Positions 23,476-32,242 of a DNA stretch of 38,427 nt are shown here, one piece after another. The position numbers and the translations under genes are program-made. The notes below the pieces were generated by a model. It ran no database searches. It was not told the origin of the DNA and worked only from the letters and a program-made list of their open reading frames with translations. Every line of letters starts with the position of its first letter. Position 1 is the first letter of the stretch. This DNA is from Candidatus Rokuibacteriota bacterium (GTDB lineage Bacteria > Methylomirabilota > Methylomirabilia > Rokubacteriales > CSP1-6), in contig JAUSJX010000122.1 in NCBI GenBank assembly GCA_030647435.1, forward strand, positions 1 through 38,427, read 5' to 3'.

Positions 23476-24042
23476 CTATCTCCGGTGCTCGGCGTCGATG
23501 GCCGAGAGATCTTCAGGGGTGAGCGTGAAGTCGAGCGCGCCCGCGTTCTCTCGGACGTGCTCGGGGCGCGTCGCCTTCGGGATGGCGAAGAGCGCCGGGC
23601 GATGGGTGAGGAAGTTGAGCGCGACCTGGCGCGGCGTCTTGCCCGATGCGCAGAGGGCTACCAAGGCGCGCATGGTGTCCTCGATGGGGTGCTGCCCGCT
23701 CCACCAGTGCAAGAGGTAGAGATCCACGTGGTCGGTACGCAGGCGCTTGAGCGAGCGCTCGCAGGCATCGAGCGTCCCCTTGTAGGACGCGTTCGAGGGC
23801 AGGACCTTGGTGGCGATGAAAACGCGGTCGCGCTGCCCCGCCACCGCTTCGGCGACGATCTCCTCGGCTTGGCCGTCGGCGTACATCTCGGCCGTGTCGA
23901 TGTGGCTCAGGCCCAGCTCGATGCCGAGCCGGAGCGCGGCGATCTCGTCCTTTTTCAGGCGCCGGTCCTCGCCCATGTGCCAGGTGCCCTGGCCGATGAC
24001 GCTGACAGGGACGCCGGTGGGCCCGAACGGGCGGGTGAGCAC
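23476..24042 (-). CDS. Aldo/keto reductase with a large internal deletion
   Basis: The start (RPFGPTGVPVSVIGQGTW) and end (KTPRQVALNFLTHRP, IPKATRPEHVRENAGALDF) match a common aldo/keto reductase, and the catalytic tetrad Asp49, Tyr54, Lys79 and His112 is there. The protein is only 188 residues, while relatives run to about 270. At residues 126-135 MRALVALC runs straight into ASGKTPRQ; the stretch holding barrel strands after the histidine is gone, with the frame kept. It may be a non-functional remnant or a shortened protein. GTG at 24042 gives the usual N-terminus; GTG at 24057 is an alternative. First gene of the leftward run. Confidence 0.8.
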   Translation of the reverse strand: MLTRPFGPTGVPVSVIGQGTWHMGEDRRLKKDEIAALRLGIELGLSHIDTAEMYADGQAEEIVAEAVAGQRDRVFIATKVLPSNASYKGTLDACERSLKRLRTDHVDLYLLHWWSGQHPIEDTMRALVALCASGKTPRQVALNFLTHRPALFAIPKATRPEHVRENAGALDFTLTPEDLSAIDAEHRR

Positions 24043-24098
24043 GCCGGCAGTGTACACCGCGCGTCGAAATGCGAGCAGCCGGCTCAGCGACGCGCTGT

Positions 24099-24239
24099 CC
24101 TACGGACGTAGGCCGGCGAGAAGGGTCCAGATGCGAGGCGGCGCCCGAAGAGCCGCACGCGAGGCGTAGTCCTTCTACGTTGAACGTGCGGCCGAGGGCG
24201 CCAACGAAGCAGATGGGCCCTTATCGGCGGCCGGCTAGC
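24099..24239 (-). repeat. Structured dispersed repeat, copy 2
   Basis: The reverse complement of this stretch repeats copy 1 (6862-7000). It starts with the same GCTAGC, containing the TAG stop of the leftward membrane-protein gene, and then the same six-base spacing to GCCGATAAGGG. The hairpin stem tip reads CGTAG-AAGGA-CTACG (copy 1: CGTAG-GGAGG-CTACG), so the loop has changed and the stem has not. The far end carries a perfect CCTACG-TC-CGTAGG hairpin that is only imperfect in copy 1. It fills the gap between the membrane-protein gene and the aldo/keto reductase start. Confidence 0.85.
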
Positions 24240-24885
24240 GGGGGCCGGTGCGCCAGCCGAGCCAGCCAACGGCTGACACCAGACCGATCAGCACTGCTGA
24301 CGTGCCGATCGTCGACAGCTCGGACATCCACTTGATCGTGGTGCTGCTGAGGCCCGCGAAGGCGAGCCCGATCACGGGGAGCACCGGCGCGCCGCAGCCC
24401 ATTACGGTGCAGCCGCCCGTGGAGAGCCCGAAGATGCCGCCCAGCGCCCCCAGCACGCCGCCCGATCCTCCGGCCCTGCGTCCCCACGGGGCGACGGGGA
24501 GAGCCGCGCGGCGCTGCATCCAGAGCGCGAAGTACGCCGCGACGAGGAAGGACATGAAGGCGAAGCGCGCGAGATCGGCCGTCGTCACCGCGAAGCCCCA
24601 CTCGATGCCAAACGAGCCGTCCGAAGAGAACCAGAAGAGCGCCAGGCCCCACGCCTTGGTGAGGCGCTCCCCGAGCGACCCGGGCCCGGACGCGAGGTAG
24701 TCGGGCAGGGAGGGCAGCCAGGGGTTGATGGTGAAGGCGGTGACGGGCTTGCGGGCGACGGTGAGGACGAGGGGCGGGACCACGATGTCGAGGGCGAAGA
24801 CGCCGAGGGCGACCGCGAGGAACAGCCACGGCCGTGATCTCACGGCGGCCCCGATGCCGCGAAGGGATCGCTTGATGGCGCTCAT
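24235..24885 (-). CDS. Membrane protein of unknown function
   Basis: A 216-residue protein with about five hydrophobic segments (for example LFLAVALGVFALDIVVPPLV near the start). A striking segment in the last third reads GGCTVMGCGAPVLPVIGLAF, with two cysteines four residues apart in a glycine-rich membrane stretch, followed by SSTTIKWMSELSTIGTSAVL. This could bind a metal or a thiol, but no family was recognised. The ATG at 24885 is preferred over a GTG at 24906. It is divergent from the Liv operon, 183 bases apart, and its stop codon lies inside repeat copy 2. Confidence 0.75.
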   Translation of the reverse strand: MSAIKRSLRGIGAAVRSRPWLFLAVALGVFALDIVVPPLVLTVARKPVTAFTINPWLPSLPDYLASGPGSLGERLTKAWGLALFWFSSDGSFGIEWGFAVTTADLARFAFMSFLVAAYFALWMQRRAALPVAPWGRRAGGSGGVLGALGGIFGLSTGGCTVMGCGAPVLPVIGLAFAGLSSTTIKWMSELSTIGTSAVLIGLVSAVGWLGWRTGPR

Positions 24886-24984
24886 GTCCGCATGGCCTTC
24901 GAGCACGATTATAGGCGCTCTTGCCCGGGGACGCGAGGCTCTGACGCATCGCGACGAGAACGAGCCGCCGTTCGAGCTTACTCC

Positions 24985-25012
24985 TTGACTTCCACCGAGC
25001 CCCGGCTAATAT
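24985..25012 (+). promoter_or_regulatory. Sigma-70-like promoter of the Liv operon
   Basis: TTGACT, 16 bases, TAATAT; predicted start near 25019, about 50 bases before the ATG at 25069. The position in front of the binding-protein gene and the good match to both boxes support it. Confidence 0.6.
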
Positions 25013-25068
25013 CCCCTTACCCCACCACTGGCCTCGAAACTGTCCACCCAATGAAGGAGGGACGCCTT

Positions 25069-26448
25069 ATGGCCCCAGAAGTTTCCCGTCGTGACTTCCT
25101 GAGTTCTCTCGGCGTAACGGTCGGCGCCGCGGCGACCGCGGCCGGCCTGCCGCTGGTCGGCGGCCCGGCTCTCATCAGCCGCGCCGAAGCCCAGCCGAAG
25201 GGCAACATCCCCGACACGCCGTACAAGATCGGCCACATGACCTACTTCACGGGCGCCGCCGCCGTGCTTGGAGAGCCCTCGTACAAGGGGCACATCCTCG
25301 CGGCCGAGGAGATCAACGCCCAGGGCGGCCTGCTCGGCAAGCGCAAGATCGAGACCTTCAAGGCCGACGAAGCGGCCGGCACCGACGCCAACGTGAAGGA
25401 AATGCGCCGGATGAAGCTCTCGGAGAAAATCGACCTCTTCACCGGGGTCATCTCGAGCGGCAACACGCCGGCGCTCGGGCCCGTGGCCGAGGAGCTCAAG
25501 CTGCTGACGATCTTCGTGGACGGCTGCACCGACTTCCTCTTCGACAAGGTCGTGCCGAACCCGCACTACATCTTCCGCATCACCAACATGCAGTCGGCCG
25601 ACGGCGTGACTTGCGGGGTCGCCACGGCGATGACCTGGCCCAAGACCCGCCGCGTCGCCCACATCCACCCCGACTACACCTACGGGCGCAACGCCTTCGC
25701 GCACTTCAACATCGTGATGAAGAAGATGGTTCCCGGCGCCCAGGTCGTGTCCGAGGGCTGGCCCAAGCTCGGGACCACGGACTTCACCTCCCACATCACC
25801 AAGGCGATCGCGGCAAAGCCAGACCTGCTGGTCTCCTCGGTGTGGGGCGGCGACTACGTGGCCATGTACAAGCAGGCCCTGCGCTACGACATGTTCAAGA
25901 AGATGAAGTTTGCCTCGACGATCGCCTTCGGCGTGGCGCCCCACGCGATCGGCAAGGACCACCCGGAAGGCGCCATCGCGGGCGTCCACTCCAACTACTA
26001 CTTCAACTACCCGCCGCAGGACCGCTGGCCGGCCAACACGTCGTTCGTGAAGAAGTACTTCGAGCGGTGGAAGGAGTATCCGAACTTCCAGTCGGAAGGC
26101 GCATATACGACGCTCATGCTCCTGAAGCAGACGGTCGAGAAGGCCAACAAGCTGACGGGCGGCTGGCCCGACGACCAGGCCATCATCAGCGAGCTCGAAG
26201 GGGCGTCCATCTCCGGCCCGGCGGGTTACCTGCACATCCGGCCGGACAACCACCAGGGCTACAAGGACGCCATGACCGGCTTCAGCGTGAACTCGCCGGA
26301 CTATCCGTTCCAGATCCTCGATCCGAACAAGATCATCACCATCCCCATCCGCAACATCACGGCGCCTCCGGGGTGGCCGGCGCCGAGCGGTGAGGAGACT
26401 CGCACCTACACCTGGATCGACAAGACCTGGCCCCAGGTCAAGGTCTAG
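25069..26448 (+). CDS. ABC transporter substrate-binding protein, Liv/urea type, Tat-exported
   Basis: A 459-residue binding protein of the branched-chain amino acid/amide (type I periplasmic) class. It opens with a Tat signal (SRRDFLSS at 6-13, hydrophobic stretch, cleavage near AEA-QPKG), so it is probably exported folded. The domain starts with YKIGHMTYFTGAAAVLGEPS and LAAEEINAQGGLLG, typical of the family. Ligand unknown: amides, urea, amino acids and aromatic acids are all bound by relatives. The ATG at 25069 follows AAGGAGG by eight bases. A strong terminator follows the stop, which would let the binding protein be made in excess over the permeases. Confidence 0.92.
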   Translation: MAPEVSRRDFLSSLGVTVGAAATAAGLPLVGGPALISRAEAQPKGNIPDTPYKIGHMTYFTGAAAVLGEPSYKGHILAAEEINAQGGLLGKRKIETFKADEAAGTDANVKEMRRMKLSEKIDLFTGVISSGNTPALGPVAEELKLLTIFVDGCTDFLFDKVVPNPHYIFRITNMQSADGVTCGVATAMTWPKTRRVAHIHPDYTYGRNAFAHFNIVMKKMVPGAQVVSEGWPKLGTTDFTSHITKAIAAKPDLLVSSVWGGDYVAMYKQALRYDMFKKMKFASTIAFGVAPHAIGKDHPEGAIAGVHSNYYFNYPPQDRWPANTSFVKKYFERWKEYPNFQSEGAYTTLMLLKQTVEKANKLTGGWPDDQAIISELEGASISGPAGYLHIRPDNHQGYKDAMTGFSVNSPDYPFQILDPNKIITIPIRNITAPPGWPAPSGEETRTYTWIDKTWPQVKV

Positions 26449-26467
26449 CGCCTCGGCTCACGGGTTC

Positions 26468-26503
26468 GGGGGAGGGGGGCGCGAACTGCCCCCCTCCCCC
26501 TTT
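26468..26503 (+). terminator. Rho-independent-type terminator after the binding-protein gene
   Basis: A perfect 13-base stem (GGGGGAGGGGGGC with GCCCCCCTCCCCC) and loop GCGAACT, then TTT. It lies 19 bases after the stop of the binding-protein gene and just before the next start at 26513, so it probably weakens rather than stops downstream expression. The T run is short. Confidence 0.75.
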
Positions 26504-26512
26504 CTCACGTTC

Positions 26513-28840
26513 ATGAGGCGTCCGGGGTTCCGTCGATGGGCGCGCAGGGTGCGCGCGCTCATCCTGCTTGTCTTCTGCCTGCTCTGGGCCGCTCCCTCCG
26601 GGGCCGGTCACGAGTTGCCCTTCTATCCGTCCTACTACCCTCAGGAGATCCGTATCCAGACCCTGCCGCCGGCCGCGGCGGTGCCTTTGCTCAAGAACGC
26701 CGGGCTCCATGCCTATGTCGGTGCCGACCCCTTCGTGGGCGGCCGCGCCCCAGCCGACCTCAAGCCCGTCGAGTCGCTGGGCGGCTACGTGGTCATGACC
26801 TTCAATCCGGGCTCGCAGGCGGCGGCGAACCGCGAGAGCCGGTGCGCAGCGGCTCGCCGGATCGCCAAGAGCCTCGGCCAAGCGCCGGGCCTCTACGTCC
26901 CGCATCCGTATCCCGTCACGCCGTATGACATGGACTACCTGGAGCACTTCGATCTGGCCCAGTCAGCGAAGCAGGCCTACGCTTCCGTACCGGCCGGATC
27001 GGGCGCTGCGCTCCTCGTCCAGGCCAAAGGTCCACTGGCCGAGCGGCTCGTAAAGGCCCCGGCCAGGGGCGGCAAGTGGGACGCCACGATCGAGGAGGTC
27101 GACGTTAAAGGCCTGCTCGCTTCCCACGGCCTGAACCTGGACGGCTGGCTCGGCCCACCGTGGCTCAAGGAGGGCTGGTTCCACGCCCATCTGCTCGCGG
27201 CCGGCGCCGTCAGCGACGCCGCGGATCGTCAGGCAGCGGAGGGGCTCTACCGTCGCCTCTCTTCCGGCGCCTTTGACAGCCCCACCGCGCGGATCGAGCT
27301 CGAGCGCCAGCTGGTGTCGCGACTGGCGGCGGGCTGCGAGCGGGTGGTCTTGGGCTACACGATCCGCCGCGAGTACTTCAACGCGGAGTTCTCTCAGGGC
27401 GTGGAGAACATCGCCTGGGATTCTCAGACCGGGTTCAACTCCGCCATCTTCCTCCGCACCGTCAAGCTCAAGGATTTCCCGTGGAACGGTTGGCTCAGAT
27501 TGGGAATCGCGAGCCGGCCCGCCGCCGCGTGGAATCCGATCGGGGGCTTCTCCGATCCGGCGGGGCGGCTGCTGTGGGCGGCCGTGGGCGATCCGGCCCT
27601 GATCCCGGAACCCTACGGCTCCGGATGGCTGGCCAACCGCGTGACTGCCGCGGCGGTCACTCGGCCGCCCTCCTCTCCAACCGTGTCCGAGATCGAGCTG
27701 CCGGAAGACGCCCTGATCCCGGAGCCCGGCACCGGGCTCTTCAGTGACGCGGGGAAGGGCAAGAACGCGCGGGCCCGCATCACATACCGCCTCGTGGCCT
27801 CCGCCTTCCACGACGGGACGCGCATGACCCCGGCGGACGCCGTCTACGCGTACAGCTTCGCCTACCGCTGGGGCTCGCGCGCGGGCGGGCGGGCCGCGGC
27901 CGACCCCGCCGTGGAGGGAGCGACAGCGCCGCTCCGCCAGGCCCTCGTCGGGTTCCGCGTGATCAAGGTGGACGCCGAGGTCCGGAAGTTCAGCGACAAC
28001 ACGTTCACCTACATCGTTCCGGTCATCGACGTCTACGTCAGCGGCGGCGCCCTCGACAACGAAGCCCTGGCTGCCCTCGCGCCTCCATGGAGTGCCTTGC
28101 CCTGGCCCGTGCTGGCGCTGATGGACGAGGCCGTCAAGCGGGGCCTCGCCGCCTTTTCACCGGGCGAGGCGAAGCGGCGCGGCGTGCCGTGGCTCGACCT
28201 GGCGCGGGATGCGAAGACGAAGGAGGCGCTGGCCGCGCTGGTGGAGACGTTCGCGGCCCAGGCTTACATCCCGCCCGCGCTCAAGCGACTCGTCACGGCG
28301 GACGAAGCCCAGACACGCTGGGCCTCGCTCAAGGGCTTTTACGCCAAGCGCGGCCACTTCCTCGTCACCAACGGGCCCTACGCGCTCGAGAAGTGGACGG
28401 AGCGCGAGGTAGTCTTAGCGGCGTTTCGCGACTTCACCAACCCGAAGGGGGTCGGCACCTACGATCGCTTCGCGCTCCCGAGCCGGGCTTTCGTCGCCCG
28501 GCTTACCGCCCGCGGCGACCGCCTGGAGATCGTCCCCGAGATCGAACGCGTCGAGAAGTTCCTGCGGGACTACCGCGTCGTGAGGGGGCCGCTGGGCAAG
28601 CCGGTCTCCGAGGAGGACCGCGCGGACGTGCCCGTCTGCCGCTACGTCATTGTCGGCGCCGACGGCGCGGTGGCGGACGCCGGCCTGTCGCGCGACCGGG
28701 ACGGCGCCCGGCTCGTGGTCAATCTCAAGGGCCGGCTCAAGCCGGGCGCATACACCGCCCTGGTGGCGCTGGCCCTGCGCGACAACTGGGTCAACGCCGA
28801 GGTGGCGGTGACGCAGTTTCGGGTTGAACCGGGCCCCTGA
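26513..28840 (+). CDS. Secreted 775-residue protein with a family-5 binding-protein-like half
   Basis: The protein starts with a signal peptide (RALILLVFCLLWAAPSGAG). Residues about 35-400 are not recognised. From about 425 it resembles family-5 solute-binding proteins: FHDGTRMTPADAVYAYSF at 432-449 (the family's HDG...AxDV block) and VTNGPYALEKWTEREVV at 618-634 (the family's GPY block). The last 75 residues (RYVIVGADGAVADAG to the end) look like a beta sandwich. It sits inside a Liv operon, between the binding protein and the LivH gene, where no such protein is expected. It may be an accessory capture protein or a second ligand receptor. The ATG at 26513 is 12 bases after the terminator hairpin. 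Confidence 0.75.
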   Translation: MRRPGFRRWARRVRALILLVFCLLWAAPSGAGHELPFYPSYYPQEIRIQTLPPAAAVPLLKNAGLHAYVGADPFVGGRAPADLKPVESLGGYVVMTFNPGSQAAANRESRCAAARRIAKSLGQAPGLYVPHPYPVTPYDMDYLEHFDLAQSAKQAYASVPAGSGAALLVQAKGPLAERLVKAPARGGKWDATIEEVDVKGLLASHGLNLDGWLGPPWLKEGWFHAHLLAAGAVSDAADRQAAEGLYRRLSSGAFDSPTARIELERQLVSRLAAGCERVVLGYTIRREYFNAEFSQGVENIAWDSQTGFNSAIFLRTVKLKDFPWNGWLRLGIASRPAAAWNPIGGFSDPAGRLLWAAVGDPALIPEPYGSGWLANRVTAAAVTRPPSSPTVSEIELPEDALIPEPGTGLFSDAGKGKNARARITYRLVASAFHDGTRMTPADAVYAYSFAYRWGSRAGGRAAADPAVEGATAPLRQALVGFRVIKVDAEVRKFSDNTFTYIVPVIDVYVSGGALDNEALAALAPPWSALPWPVLALMDEAVKRGLAAFSPGEAKRRGVPWLDLARDAKTKEALAALVETFAAQAYIPPALKRLVTADEAQTRWASLKGFYAKRGHFLVTNGPYALEKWTEREVVLAAFRDFTNPKGVGTYDRFALPSRAFVARLTARGDRLEIVPEIERVEKFLRDYRVVRGPLGKPVSEEDRADVPVCRYVIVGADGAVADAGLSRDRDGARLVVNLKGRLKPGAYTALVALALRDNWVNAEVAVTQFRVEPGP

Positions 28841-28862
28841 GTTAGGGCAAGGTATCGGGGCC

Positions 28863-29741
28863 ATGGACACGCTCCTGATCCACATCCTCAACTCGCTCCT
28901 CTATGCGGCGGTGCTCTTCCTCATCGCCGGCGGGCTCAGCCTCATCTACGGTGTCATGCGGATCGTCAACCTGGCCCACGGCAACCTCTATGCCTTCGGG
29001 GCCTTCGTGGCGGCCTGGACGGTGGGGCTGCTCGTGGACGGCGCGACGCCGACGCCGCTCCTCTACCTCGTGCTGCTCGCCGGGCCCCTGGGGGCGGCCG
29101 CCCTGGGCGCGGTGCTGGAGCCGACCCTGCTCCGGCCGCTCTACAAGCGTCCCGAGGAGTACCAGCTGCTGATCACGTTCGGGCTGCTCTTGATCCTCGA
29201 GGACCTGATACGGCTCATCTGGGGTCCATACCCGCTGTCCGTCAGCGCGCTCTTCGAGGGCATGGGGAGCCTCAACATCGGTGAGTCCATCTACCCGACG
29301 TACAACCTGGCCGTCATCGTCGTCGGCGGCCTCGCGGCGGCGGGTCTCTGGGCCTTCATCTACCGCACGCAGTTCGGCGTCGTCCTGCGGGCGACCTCGC
29401 AGAACATGCGCATGGCGCAGGCCATGGGGGTCAACGTCAACCGCGTCTACGTCCAGGCCTTCACGCTGGGCTGCTTCATGGCGGGTCTCGGCGGCGCCAT
29501 CGTCGTGCCGCAGCAGGGCGCCGTGCTCGGCATGGGCGTGGACGCGCTGATCCTGGCGTTCGTCGTCGTGGTCATCGGCGGCCTCGGGAGCCTCGAGGGT
29601 GCCCTGGTCGGAGCGCTGATGGTGGGCGTGGTCCGGGAGCTCGGCATCACTTTCTTTCCGGAGGTCGAGCTGGCGGTGCTCTACCTGATGGCGGCCGTGG
29701 TGCTGCTCATCCGACCCGCCGGACTGTTCGGGCGCGCATGA
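28863..29741 (+). CDS. livH: Branched-chain amino acid type ABC permease LivH
   Basis: A 292-residue permease with about eight membrane segments. LSLIYGVMRIVNLAHGNLYAFGAF near the start and VVIGGLGSLEGALVGAL near the end are the family's best known blocks. It partners LivM in a Liv-type importer. The ATG at 28863 is 22 bases after the preceding stop; its end overlaps livM by four bases (ATGA). Confidence 0.93.
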   Translation: MDTLLIHILNSLLYAAVLFLIAGGLSLIYGVMRIVNLAHGNLYAFGAFVAAWTVGLLVDGATPTPLLYLVLLAGPLGAAALGAVLEPTLLRPLYKRPEEYQLLITFGLLLILEDLIRLIWGPYPLSVSALFEGMGSLNIGESIYPTYNLAVIVVGGLAAAGLWAFIYRTQFGVVLRATSQNMRMAQAMGVNVNRVYVQAFTLGCFMAGLGGAIVVPQQGAVLGMGVDALILAFVVVVIGGLGSLEGALVGALMVGVVRELGITFFPEVELAVLYLMAAVVLLIRPAGLFGRA

Positions 29742-30739
29742 GCCCCGTGCCCGCCGAGACCCGGCGCCTGCTCGTTCCCGCCGGGCCCATCGTTCTCGTG
29801 CTCGCGATCCTGCCCTGGGTAGTCGAGCCGTACCAGACCGTGCTGCTCTCCTACGGCCTGGTCTTCGCCATCGCGGCGCTGGGCTTCAACCTCTTGCTGG
29901 GCTACACGGGCCTCCTCTCCTTCGGGCACTCGGCATACTTTGGCGTGGGCGCCTACGCCGTCGCCTTCGCCGTGAAGTACCTGAAGGTCGGCTCGATGGA
30001 GCTGTTGCTCCTTGCCGGCATCCTCGCGTCAGCCCTTGTGGCGGCGATCTTCGGTCTGGTCTGCGTGCGCTACACGCGGATCTTCTTCGGCATCCTCACG
30101 CTGGCCCTGTCCCAGGTGCTGTGGAGCCTGGCCTTCAAGTTCTTCTGGGTGACGGGCGGGACCGACGGCCTGCGCGTCCCCACGCCCACGCTGCTCGGCG
30201 TGTCCATGGGCGCCGGGCAGGACAAGATGGCCTTCCTGGCGCATCGGTACTACTACTACGTCCTCGTGGTCTTCGTGGCCGCCACGGCGGTCATGTGGGT
30301 GATCGTGCATTCGCCGTTCGGCAAGGCGCTGCAGGCCATCCGCGACAACGAGACCCGCGCCGAGTTCGTCGGCGTGCAGGTCTGGCACTACCGCTGGATC
30401 GCCTTCCTGATCTCCGGAGTGTTCACGGGGCTGGCCGGGGCGCTCTGGGTGCCGCTCAACGGGCTCACGACGCCCGACATCCTGTACTGGCAATTCTCGG
30501 GCGAGATCGTCTTCTTCACCGTGCTGGGGGGCTTCAAGACCTTCGCCGGGCCCATCGTGGGCGCGGTGGTCTTCAACTACCTCAAGACCTTCGCCGTCGG
30601 GTACACCGTCTACTGGCAGATGTTCCTGGGCGTCGTGCTGGTGACACTCGTGCTGGCGCTGCCGACGGGCATCATGGGCATGGTGGCGCGGCTCGCCCAG
30701 AAGTGGAGCCAGAAGTGGAAGAGGGCACCCGCGCCGTGA
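29738..30739 (+). CDS. livM: Branched-chain amino acid type ABC permease LivM
   Basis: A 333-residue permease with eight to ten membrane segments. AALGFNLLLGYTGLLSFGHSAYFGVGAYA and the EFVGVQVWHYRWIAF segment are typical of LivM; the ATPase contact GKALQAIRDNETRAE is intact. It overlaps livH by four bases at the front and livG by four at the end (GTGA). Confidence 0.93.
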   Translation: MSPVPAETRRLLVPAGPIVLVLAILPWVVEPYQTVLLSYGLVFAIAALGFNLLLGYTGLLSFGHSAYFGVGAYAVAFAVKYLKVGSMELLLLAGILASALVAAIFGLVCVRYTRIFFGILTLALSQVLWSLAFKFFWVTGGTDGLRVPTPTLLGVSMGAGQDKMAFLAHRYYYYVLVVFVAATAVMWVIVHSPFGKALQAIRDNETRAEFVGVQVWHYRWIAFLISGVFTGLAGALWVPLNGLTTPDILYWQFSGEIVFFTVLGGFKTFAGPIVGAVVFNYLKTFAVGYTVYWQMFLGVVLVTLVLALPTGIMGMVARLAQKWSQKWKRAPAP

Positions 30740-31491
30740 GCCTGCTCAAGACGACCCAGCTCACCAAGTACTTCGGCGAGACGCACGCCGTGGATCACGT
30801 GGACTTCACCGTGACGGAAGGAGAGGTGCTGGCCCTCATCGGCTCCAACGGGGCGGGGAAGACCACCCTGATCAACCTGATCAGCGGGCTCATCCCCGTG
30901 GATTCCGGCGCCATCGTGTTCCAGGGGGCCGACATCACCCACGACTCCATCCACGAGAAGATCGCCCGGGGGATCGCGCGGAGCTTCCAGCTCGTCAACC
31001 TCTTCGACCAGCTGAGCACGCTCGACAACCTGGCGCTGGCCATCTTCTCGCGGGACGGCAAGACCCGGAAGCTGTTTACGCTGTCGGACGCGGACCGGGC
31101 CGTCCGGGACGAGGCCGTGGCCGTGCTCCAGCAGTTCGGCCTGGCGGGCAAGGCCGGCATGGTGGCGGGCGGGCTCAGCCAGGGCGAGCGCAAGCTCCTG
31201 GACGTGGCCGTCGCCTACGCGCTCAAGCCCAAGCTCCTCTTCCTCGACGAGCCCACCAGCGGCGTCAGCACCCGCGAGAAGGCGCCGATCATGGACATCA
31301 TCACGCAGGTGGTGCGGGCGGGGGGGATCACGGCCGTTATCGTCGAGCACGACATGGACGTGGTGTTCAAGTATTGCCCCAGGATCGTCGCCATGCACCA
31401 GGGCACGATCCTGGCCGACGGCACCCCGGACGAGATCCGGAACAACGAGCAGGTCACGGCCAATCTCCTGGGGACCCAGCGCCATGCTTGA
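30736..31491 (+). CDS. livG: Liv-type ABC transporter ATPase LivG
   Basis: A 251-residue ATPase. Walker A GSNGAGKT (36-43), signature LSQGERK (147-153), Walker B LLFLDEP (167-173) and the switch histidine His205 (VEHD) are all present. LivG proteins form a heterodimer with LivF to power LivHM. The start is GTG at 30736, overlapping the livM stop; the frame is open far upstream, but only this start gives the standard N-terminus. Confidence 0.93.
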   Translation: MSLLKTTQLTKYFGETHAVDHVDFTVTEGEVLALIGSNGAGKTTLINLISGLIPVDSGAIVFQGADITHDSIHEKIARGIARSFQLVNLFDQLSTLDNLALAIFSRDGKTRKLFTLSDADRAVRDEAVAVLQQFGLAGKAGMVAGGLSQGERKLLDVAVAYALKPKLLFLDEPTSGVSTREKAPIMDIITQVVRAGGITAVIVEHDMDVVFKYCPRIVAMHQGTILADGTPDEIRNNEQVTANLLGTQRHA

Positions 31492-32203
31492 GCTCGAGCG
31501 GATCAACACCTTCCGCGGCCCCGCCCACGTCCTCAACAGCGTCTCGCTGAAGGTTGGGGACGCCGAGTCGGTCGTCCTGGTGGGGCGCAACGGCGCAGGC
31601 AAGACCACGACCATCGACAGCATCATGGGACTGCTACCGATCCGCAGCGGCACGGTCACGTTCAACGGGAAGGACATCACCCGGCTGCCCACTCACGTCC
31701 GGGCGCTGGCGGGGATCGGCTACGCGCCGGAGGACGCCGGGATCTTCCCGGATCTGACCGTCGCCGAGAACTTCGTGATCAGCCAGTCGCTTGCCCGCTC
31801 GGCCGGCAAGGCCGTGGCCACCGCGGGCGACAGCGGGATCGACGAGCGCGTGCTCACGCTGTTCCCGGAGGTGCGCGCGTTCACCCAGCGGCGCGGGCTG
31901 TTCCTCTCGGGCGGCGAGAAGAAGATGGTCGCCATCGCCCGCGCCATGACCCTCAGCCCCTCCATCCTGCTGCTGGACGAGCCCTTCGAGGGACTGGCGC
32001 CCGTGGTGGTGACCCGGTTCATCGAGGCCGTGACGCAGATCAAGGCCATGGGCGTCTCGCTGCTCATCGCGGAGTCGAACCTGATGACCGCGTCCCGGGT
32101 GGCCGACAGGCTCTACGCGATCGACCGGGGCGAGATCATCTTCGAGGGTCCCCCGGCCCGCGCGTTCGACAACCAGGAGGTCATGAAGACCATCCGCGGC
32201 TGA
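31484..32203 (+). CDS. livF: Liv-type ABC transporter ATPase LivF
   Basis: A 239-residue ATPase with Walker A GRNGAGKT (34-41), signature LSGGEKK (141-147) and Walker B ILLLDEPFEGLAP (161-173); the FEGLAP ending is the usual mark of LivF against LivG. It overlaps livG by eight bases and ends the operon. Confidence 0.93.
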   Translation: MLELERINTFRGPAHVLNSVSLKVGDAESVVLVGRNGAGKTTTIDSIMGLLPIRSGTVTFNGKDITRLPTHVRALAGIGYAPEDAGIFPDLTVAENFVISQSLARSAGKAVATAGDSGIDERVLTLFPEVRAFTQRRGLFLSGGEKKMVAIARAMTLSPSILLLDEPFEGLAPVVVTRFIEAVTQIKAMGVSLLIAESNLMTASRVADRLYAIDRGEIIFEGPPARAFDNQEVMKTIRG

Positions 32204-32242
32204 GTCGACCCCGGGCGGATAGGTGGCCGGGGCCGCGCCGTG

